From positions 1 to 26,100 of the forward strand of contig CAMOTA010000031.1 in NCBI GenBank assembly GCA_946625225.1: 26,100 nucleotides of DNA, read 5' to 3'. Below are positions 8,973-14,262 of the stretch, piece by piece. The notes under the pieces are model-generated. The model saw only the letters and a program-made list of their open reading frames with translations, searched no databases and had not been told where the DNA came from. A program made the translations under genes and the position numbers. Origin of the DNA: UBA9715 sp003452695. Its GTDB lineage: Bacteria; Actinomycetota; Coriobacteriia; Coriobacteriales; Eggerthellaceae. The stretch's first letter is position 1, and each line of letters opens with the position of its first letter.

Positions 8973-9009
8973 TGGCAAAGGGCATAACAGAGCCCTATTT
9001 TGCCCCTCC
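8973..9009 (-). repeat. Palindromic intergenic repeat, copy D
   Basis: On the minus strand it reads AAAATAGGGCTCTGTTATGC followed by CCTTTGCCA, closely matching copy B in inverted orientation. The spacing of copies A to D (roughly 100-200 bases) and mixed orientation are reminiscent of REP/BIME-type clusters, but no family is assigned. Confidence 0.5.
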
Positions 9010-9111
9010 CCAACCGGTTGGAATAACCAGGGTGCCACACCAGTCGGATGCATTGAACCGTTGGGATGCATCCAGCATATGCGGGGTGCGTCCCCCACGG
9101 TTCCAACAATG

Positions 9112-9143
9112 ACGAGCCGGGAAGGAAGGCCTTCCCGGCTCGT
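9112..9143 (-). terminator. Strong hairpin, probable metK terminator
   Basis: A perfect 14-bp stem (ACGAGCCGGGAAGG with its complement) and a four-base loop lie about 20 bases beyond the metK stop codon. In the metK direction the stem is followed by CATTGTTGG, a weak T-rich tail; in the other direction by TTT. Position and stability support termination of metK transcripts. Confidence 0.6.
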
Positions 9144-9163
9144 TTGCGGCTTGGTGAAGATGA

Positions 9164-10441
9164 TCAATGGGATATGCCCCACAACCCGCAGGCGGCGCGT
9201 AGGGCATCCACTTTGTCGCAGCGTTCCCAGGTGAATTCGGGAAGCTCGCGACCGAAATGGCCGTAGTTGCTGGTCAGGCGATAGATGGGACGGCGCAGCT
9301 GCAATGCTTCCACGATAGCGGCCGGGCGCAGGTCGAAGACTTCAGACACAGCGCGCTCGATGTCCTGCTCGGGCACGACGCTTGTTCCATGCGTGTCCAC
9401 GTAGATGGAAAGCGGGCGCGCAACGCCGATGGCGTAGGCCAGCTCTATCTCGCAGCGCTCGGCCAGGCCGGCGGCAACGATGTTCTTGGCCACCCAGCGC
9501 GCGGCATACGTTGCCGAACGGTCCACTTTAGTGCAGTCCTTGCCCGAGAACGCACCGCCACCGTGACGGCCCATACCGCCGTAGGTGTCCACGATTATCT
9601 TGCGGCCGGTCAGCCCCGTGTCGCCCATCGGGCCGCCCACGACAAAGCGCCCCGTTGGGTTAACGAACACCTCCGCGCCTTCCCAGGAAACGCCTGCGGC
9701 ATCGAACACCGGCGCTATCACGTGCCTCACGAGGTCGGCCTTTATCTGCGGAACGGCTACGTCGGGCGCATGCTGGGTGGATATCAGCACTTTTTCCACG
9801 CCGACGGGCTTGTCGTCCACGTAGCGCACCGAGACTTGGGTCTTGCCGTCGGGCCGCAGATAGGCCAGCGTGCCGTCCTTGCGCACGGCGGTAAGGCGCT
9901 CGGACAGGCGATGCGCCAGGTAGATGGGCATGGGCATGAGCGTCTTCGTCTCGTTGCACGCATAGCCGAACATCACGCCCTGATCGCCTGCGCCGATGCG
10001 GTCGTAGGCATCGCCATCCGCCGCTTGGCCTTGCTGCACCTCGTAGGATTCGTCCACGCCCATGGCGATGTCGGGCGACTGCGCGTGCATATAGTTGGCA
10101 ACGGCGCAGCTTTCAGCGTCGAAACCCATGTCGGAGCCGGTGTATCCGATGTCGCGCACCACATCGCGCACGATGGTGTCCACATCCACATAGGCCTGCG
10201 TGCGCACCTCGCCCATCACGGTGACGATGCCCGTGGTGGTGAAGGTCTCGATGGCGCAGCGCACATCGTCCACGTTGGCGGCCATGCCGCTGTTCGGCGA
10301 CACATAACCCTCTTCGGCCAACTTGGCCTCCTTCACCAGAATGGCGTCCAGGATGGCGTCCGACACCTGGTCGCACAGCTTGTCGGGATGGCCCTCCGTC
10401 ACCGATTCGGAGGTGAACAGATACGACCGCGATTCAGTCAT
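9164..10441 (-). CDS. metK: S-adenosylmethionine synthetase
   Basis: Makes S-adenosylmethionine from methionine and ATP in the cytoplasm. The 425-residue product carries both family signatures: GAGDQGVMFGYA (150-161) and the P-loop-like GGGAFSGKD (294-302) followed by TKVDRS; the ATP-binding TEGHPDK motif is at 15-21. Length is slightly above the usual 385-400 residues. AGGAG lies six bases before the ATG. It has its own candidate -10 box in the 62-base gap and a strong hairpin just past the stop, so it can be an independent unit even though two small genes precede it on the same strand. No SAM riboswitch fits in the short leader. Confidence 0.97.
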   Translation of the reverse strand: MTESRSYLFTSESVTEGHPDKLCDQVSDAILDAILVKEAKLAEEGYVSPNSGMAANVDDVRCAIETFTTTGIVTVMGEVRTQAYVDVDTIVRDVVRDIGYTGSDMGFDAESCAVANYMHAQSPDIAMGVDESYEVQQGQAADGDAYDRIGAGDQGVMFGYACNETKTLMPMPIYLAHRLSERLTAVRKDGTLAYLRPDGKTQVSVRYVDDKPVGVEKVLISTQHAPDVAVPQIKADLVRHVIAPVFDAAGVSWEGAEVFVNPTGRFVVGGPMGDTGLTGRKIIVDTYGGMGRHGGGAFSGKDCTKVDRSATYAARWVAKNIVAAGLAERCEIELAYAIGVARPLSIYVDTHGTSVVPEQDIERAVSEVFDLRPAAIVEALQLRRPIYRLTSNYGHFGRELPEFTWERCDKVDALRAACGLWGISH

Positions 10442-10495
10442 TGCTAGCTCCTGTCTTCATGCGCCGCGCTACCGGCGCGCCGAAAATCGCCTGCC

Positions 10496-10501
10496 ATTAT
10501 A
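10496..10501 (-). promoter_or_regulatory. Candidate -10 box for metK
   Basis: Perfect TATAAT on the minus strand about 55 bases before the metK ATG. The -35 region would lie inside the end of the preceding gene and is a poor match (GAAGAC at 17-base spacing). Confidence 0.4.
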
Positions 10502-10503
10502 CG

Positions 10504-10986
10504 CTAATGCGCACTATCGTCTTCGGGCAGGCTCACATAATCCAGAGCCGCCTCCAAATCGCCCATATCCGCGCACGGGGGAAAGTCCACACCTACCCGT
10601 TCCAGCTGGTCAAGACGCGTTGCATGCTGCGCGAAGAGCTCTTCCAAATTTCCTGCGCCTACAAAGGTCGGCCACAAATAGAACACGCCCCACGCAACGA
10701 TGGCCACGAACCCTATTTCGCCCACGAGCAACAGGTCGGATCCGACAGCCATCACGAGCACAACGGAAACAATCAACCACACCACGGCCGCAACGGCAAC
10801 TGCAATGCGCCGCTTGCGGGCTTCGGCGGCAAACGCCGAAAGCGCTTCGGTTTTAGCTGCTGCCAGCACGTTCCGAGCGGCATCGTAGGGCTTGGCGGTC
10901 GAAGCAGGGGCAGGCCGCGCTTCTGCACCCGGCGCGCCGGTGGCACCCGACGCATCGAAAACGGGTTCACGCAACGCATCGCCCAT
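10504..10986 (-). CDS. Small membrane protein with two TM helices, function unknown
   Basis: 160 residues. An Ala/Pro-rich N-terminal stretch (1-40) and an amphipathic segment (40-60) precede two hydrophobic helices near 61-80 and 84-105 that form a hairpin; the hydrophilic C-terminal tail (about 110-160) is acidic. I recognise no family. The start is supported by GGAGGGGG six bases upstream, and that site overlaps the stop codon of the preceding thioesterase gene (three bases between the genes), so the two are almost certainly translated from one message and coupled. Possible TM-hairpin scaffold or envelope protein; nothing more can be said. Confidence 0.75.
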   Translation of the reverse strand: MGDALREPVFDASGATGAPGAEARPAPASTAKPYDAARNVLAAAKTEALSAFAAEARKRRIAVAVAAVVWLIVSVVLVMAVGSDLLLVGEIGFVAIVAWGVFYLWPTFVGAGNLEELFAQHATRLDQLERVGVDFPPCADMGDLEAALDYVSLPEDDSAH

Positions 10987-10989
10987 GGC

Positions 10990-11397
10990 TTACCCCCTCC
11001 TAAAACACGTGGCCGTCATCTTCGCCACCGGCGTGCCCAGGTCGTCTGCGACATCCACCGTGTAGAACCCCAAGCTGCGGCCCGACTTGTCGGCCGAGCA
11101 CGTGGCGATAAGCCTGGTTCCACGCGCGGCCGAGAAGTATTCGATGGTGTTGCTGACCGAAACCGTGGGCGCTTCGCCCATGTTGCATCCGATGGCCAAC
11201 GCGAAATCGGCCAGCGTGAAGATGGCCCCGCCCATCACGCCGCCCTGCGCGTTGCGATGCCCGTCGGTTATGTCGAACTCGCACACCGCATGGCCCTTGC
11301 CAGCCTCCACCACGCGACACCCGCAGGCCTCGGTGGCGAACCGGTCGTTGCCGAACAGTTCGCGCACTTCTTCGATAGGGCAATTCTCGTCGAGCAT
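10990..11397 (-). CDS. PaaI-type hotdog-fold acyl-CoA thioesterase
   Basis: 135-residue single hotdog domain (PF03061 family) expected to hydrolyse an acyl- or aryl-CoA thioester. The active-site segment HRNAQGGVMGGAIFTLADFA (47-66) matches the family pattern HxNxxGxxHGG...AD, with Asp64 as the likely catalytic acid; the His usual in HGG is Met here (VMGG), a change also seen in some PaaI-like proteins. AAAGGA lies about eight bases before the ATG. It follows gltX by 69 bases and is tightly coupled to the downstream small membrane protein gene. The natural substrate cannot be predicted. Confidence 0.85.
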   Translation of the reverse strand: MLDENCPIEEVRELFGNDRFATEACGCRVVEAGKGHAVCEFDITDGHRNAQGGVMGGAIFTLADFALAIGCNMGEAPTVSVSNTIEYFSAARGTRLIATCSADKSGRSLGFYTVDVADDLGTPVAKMTATCFRRG

Positions 11398-11466
11398 CGC
11401 ACCGGTCCTTTCATCGCCAACAACGAATGCAGACGCGAGCCAAGATGTCTGCCAGCCGTTTCGCTC

Positions 11467-13062
11467 CTATGCCGCGAACACCTTTGCCACCACGGCGTCG
11501 ATGCGCGCAAGCACGTCGGCGCGGTCCATCAGCTCGATGGCCTCGAACAGCGGGGGGCTTACCATGTTGCCGCATACGGCAACGCGCAGCGGCTGCAACA
11601 GGTTCTTCAGCTTCATGCCCAACGGCTCGGCCAGGGCGCGGCACTTCTCTTCCAGCACGGCGGCTTCCCACGGATTGGCATCGTCGGCCAGCACTGCACG
11701 GCAGGCGGCGATGGCTTCGTCGGCACGCGCGCCGTCCTTCAACAGCACCTTGTTCACGCTCTTCTGGTCCAGACGGCAGTTCGCGCCCCAGAACAGGAAA
11801 GCCAGCTTCTCGGGAACTTCGTCCAGGTGCACCAAGCGCTCGGCCACCAGCGGATACAACCGCTCGAAGCGGGCCAGATCGCCCGCCACGCGCCCCTGCG
11901 CCGCCTGCCGCGCCTCGTCGGTCACGGCAACCGGTTCGGGCTGCGGGGCGTTCGGGTCGGCAGGATTGGCGGTGGGCACGACGTTGGCGCCCTCTGGCAC
12001 GCACGTTCCAAGCGCTATGGCCTCGACCAACCAAGGTTCGGCCGCATGCGCCCATGCAGCAGCGCCCATATCGCGGATGTAAACGCCGTTCATCCAGTTC
12101 AACTTCGTTTCGTCGAAAATGGCATCCTTCTTGGTAATACGGTCCAAGCTGAAGTTTTCGCAAATCTCGTCGCGGGTCATGATGGTGGTCTCGCCGTCCA
12201 GCGACCAGCCCAACAAGGCCAGGAAGTTCACCATCGCATCCGACAGGTAGCCGCGATCGCGGTACTCTTCCACGCTCGTGGCGCCATGGCGCTTCGACAG
12301 CTTCTTGCCATCGGGGCCCAGTATCATCGACAGGTGCGCGAACGTGGGCACGGGCAAGCCGAGCGCCTCGTAGATGAGTATCTGACGCGGAGTGTTGGAA
12401 AGGTGGTCGTCGCCGCGGATTACGTGCGTTATGCCCATGTTGGCGTCGTCGCAGACCACCGCGAAGTTATACGTGGGGCTGCCGTCGGTGCGCACGAGAA
12501 TCATGTCGTCCATAACCTCTGCCGGGAAGCTTGTGGGACCGTACACGGCATCGGCGAAGGCGATGGGGCCGTGGTCTTTCGGCACGCGCAGGCGCCACGT
12601 GTGCGGCTCGCCGGCCTGTATGCGCCGGGCGGCCTCGGCTGGGTCCAGGTCGCGGCACGTGCCGTCGTAGCCTTCGTATGCCTCTCCCGCATCTTCGGCG
12701 GCCTTGCGTTTGGCGTCTAGCTCTTCCTTCGTGCAGAAGCAGGGATACACCGCGCCGCGCTGCTTCAGCGTTTCCAGCGCCTCGCGGTACGTGCCCATGC
12801 GCTGCATCTGGAAGTATGGACCGGCTTCGCCGCCCACCTCGGGGCCCTCGTCCCAATCCAGCCCAAGCCACTTCATGGCGTTCAGGATGACGTCCACGTT
12901 TTCCTTCGTGGAGCGCTCGGGATCGGTATCCTCGATGCGCAAGATGAAGGTCCCGCCCATCGCGCGCGCAAAGGCCCAGTTGAATATGGCCGTGCGGGCA
13001 CCTCCGATGTGAAGGCGCCCCGTCGGCGACGGCGCGAAGCGCACGCGTACGTTCTCGGTCAT
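11467..13062 (-). CDS. gltX: Glutamyl-tRNA synthetase
   Basis: Class I aminoacyl-tRNA synthetase charging tRNA-Glu. The 531-residue product shows the HIGH-type motif PSPTGRLHIGG (11-21), the Rossmann-fold catalytic core, TYNFAVVCDD (197-206), and the KMSKS-type loop KLSKR (254-258), followed by the helical anticodon-binding half. I start at 13062 because GGGGAG lies six bases upstream and family alignment begins at TENVRVRFAPS; the frame remains open to 13122. A Pro/Ala-rich insertion of about 45 residues (around 315-360) is unusual for GltX. If the organism lacks glutaminyl-tRNA synthetase, as many actinobacteria do, it would also charge tRNA-Gln; that is inference. Confidence 0.96.
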   Translation of the reverse strand: MTENVRVRFAPSPTGRLHIGGARTAIFNWAFARAMGGTFILRIEDTDPERSTKENVDVILNAMKWLGLDWDEGPEVGGEAGPYFQMQRMGTYREALETLKQRGAVYPCFCTKEELDAKRKAAEDAGEAYEGYDGTCRDLDPAEAARRIQAGEPHTWRLRVPKDHGPIAFADAVYGPTSFPAEVMDDMILVRTDGSPTYNFAVVCDDANMGITHVIRGDDHLSNTPRQILIYEALGLPVPTFAHLSMILGPDGKKLSKRHGATSVEEYRDRGYLSDAMVNFLALLGWSLDGETTIMTRDEICENFSLDRITKKDAIFDETKLNWMNGVYIRDMGAAAWAHAAEPWLVEAIALGTCVPEGANVVPTANPADPNAPQPEPVAVTDEARQAAQGRVAGDLARFERLYPLVAERLVHLDEVPEKLAFLFWGANCRLDQKSVNKVLLKDGARADEAIAACRAVLADDANPWEAAVLEEKCRALAEPLGMKLKNLLQPLRVAVCGNMVSPPLFEAIELMDRADVLARIDAVVAKVFAA

Positions 13063-13128
13063 GGCAAGCTCCCCTTCCACCGCAACGGACAAGCGGCCCG
13101 CTGCGCTATCGGTTTCGAACAACGGCTA

Positions 13129-13144
13129 AGTATAGTTCATGAAC
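13129..13144 (-). promoter_or_regulatory. Candidate gltX -10 box next to a perfect palindrome
   Basis: On the minus strand TATACT (13129-13134) lies about 70 bases before the gltX ATG. Immediately upstream is the 10-bp perfect palindrome GTTCATGAAC (13135-13144), which would fall between -10 and -35 and could be an operator. No good -35 is present. Confidence 0.3.
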
Positions 13145-13179
13145 GGGAGATTTGGCAGGTGCATGCAACTGTTCGCGCT

Positions 13180-13323
13180 CTAGGTAATCACTGATTTATC
13201 ATGCCGGTCCAGGCCGCGCAGGGCGGCGCGCTTCGCCTTCAGACCTCGTTTACCCACGCCAGTGGGCGCGTTCGGTTTTCGGCTGAGGCGCACTCGCCCT
13301 GCGCACCCTGGGCCCGACAGCAT
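13180..13323 (-). CDS. Possible 47-residue basic peptide ORF
   Basis: A small open frame in the 275-base gap between the DUF1461-like gene and gltX. Its C-terminal half is strikingly basic and protein-like (KRGLKAKRAALRGLDRHDK), unlike the random look of the other frames here. No good ribosome site precedes the ATG at 13323, and the reading frame is continuous with an antisense-frame extension into the neighbouring gene. It could be a real small basic protein, a remnant, or part of a dispersed intergenic repeat. Confidence 0.2.
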   Translation of the reverse strand: MLSGPGCAGRVRLSRKPNAPTGVGKRGLKAKRAALRGLDRHDKSVIT

Positions 13324-13337
13324 AAATCGGTGCTTGC

Positions 13338-14141
13338 CTAGCGTTTCAGCCTGCGGCCGATAAGGATGGACACGATGCTCAGGACCACGCTCGCGCCCAG
13401 CCACACAGCGGCCATGCCAGCCCAGAAGGGCTGCGGCAACGAGCAGATGAGCAACGAATCGTAGGGGAAGGTCCAGTTGCCCTGCTGCGCGAAGAACACG
13501 TGGTGAAAGGCGTTGAACAGGCCCGTGAAGTCGATGGCCGCCCAAACGCCCAGCACAACGAACAGCGCGAGCACGATTACGCCCGCCGCCAGCAGCACCG
13601 TGCCGAAGCGCCTGCCGCCCGCCGTGACGCCCGTGAAGGCAAGGCCGGCAACCGCAAGGATGGCGATGGCCACGAGCGCCGGATAGGCTGCGCTGGCAAT
13701 GGCATGGCAGTCGTCCAGGTGCGAAAGCGTGGCAGGCGAATAGCAGTACAGCTCGGAGGCATGGGCGAAGGCCTGGCGATACTGCTCGACATTGCCGGCG
13801 TCGCGTACCGCTGCAAGCGCCGGAAAGTCGGCCGGCACCATGCCACCCGCCTCGTTCAGGCTGGCCTGGAATTCACGGTCCACTTCGTAGATCGTACGGT
13901 AGAGCGCCAATTCGTCGTGTGCACCGAAGGAATAGTCGCGGGTGGCGTCGGCCACTTTCACCAGTTGGCTGCGGTCGAAGGGCGAAAGGTCGTCCAGCGC
14001 GAACACGCTGGAAAGCCCATGGGTGACAGGGGGCACGATGCACGCCAGGAAGCCGACCCCCACGAACACGAAGGCCATGGCCACCGCCGTGATTCCCGCG
14101 ATTATCTTCCTTGCCGTTTCCATACGCCCATCATAGCGCAC
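13338..14141 (-). CDS. DUF1461/Lit-like integral membrane protein
   Basis: 267-residue membrane protein of the TIGR01906/PF07314 (DUF1461) type. Visible: an N-terminal TM helix (about 12-35), a large extracytoplasmic part (about 40-150) containing HLDD (141-144), then three more TM segments, the family motif FHHVFF (212-217) and GNWTFPYDSLLI (221-232) ending in PFW. Firmicute members of this family include Lit, the lipoprotein intramolecular transacylase that makes lyso-form lipoproteins by moving an acyl chain to the N-terminal Cys; conserved His residues of the HH region are essential there. I infer a lipoprotein- or lipid-modifying role but cannot prove the activity. The start is uncertain: an ATG at 14123 (METARK) is as plausible as 14141, and neither has a strong ribosome site. 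It precedes gltX on the same strand. Confidence 0.8.
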   Translation of the reverse strand: MRYDGRMETARKIIAGITAVAMAFVFVGVGFLACIVPPVTHGLSSVFALDDLSPFDRSQLVKVADATRDYSFGAHDELALYRTIYEVDREFQASLNEAGGMVPADFPALAAVRDAGNVEQYRQAFAHASELYCYSPATLSHLDDCHAIASAAYPALVAIAILAVAGLAFTGVTAGGRRFGTVLLAAGVIVLALFVVLGVWAAIDFTGLFNAFHHVFFAQQGNWTFPYDSLLICSLPQPFWAGMAAVWLGASVVLSIVSILIGRRLKR

Positions 14142-14178
14142 CTGTCAAGCGCGTACAGAGCATGCACCACCGTCCCAA

Positions 14179-14241
14179 GCTTGCCAGCTGCCGCCACCCC
14201 CGCACCCCGAGCCAGCGAACGGAGCGGCGGCCGGCAAGCCC
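14179..14241 (-). other. Imperfect GC-rich inverted repeat after the surface protein gene
   Basis: Arms of the form GCTTGCC-GC-GCC and their complement flank about 30 bases, just past the stop of the 923-residue protein gene. It could form a hairpin that ends that transcript, but no T-run follows, so the call is weak. Confidence 0.25.
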
Positions 14242-14262
14242 AGGGCGGCGGAGAACATTTCC

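Larger units (their letters stand above)
8239..9163. other. 925-base gene-free region between metK and udk
   Basis: No open frame here looks like a protein. The longest minus-strand frame (8393-8881) has Arg/Pro-rich, family-less translation and spans two repeat copies. What the stretch does contain is the metK terminator, the udk leader with two palindromes, and at least four diverged copies of a short palindromic repeat in both orientations. Confidence 0.6.

Noticed and set aside
8485..9009. CRISPR array
   Set aside because: The repeats are few, diverged, in both orientations and irregularly spaced; no cas gene is near.
10442..10503. SAM riboswitch before metK
   Set aside because: Only 62 bases lie between genes, too short for known SAM riboswitches, and no conserved core is visible.
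10441..12720. 759-codon open frame on the plus strand
   Set aside because: Antisense to gltX, the thioesterase and the small membrane protein gene; random-looking composition.
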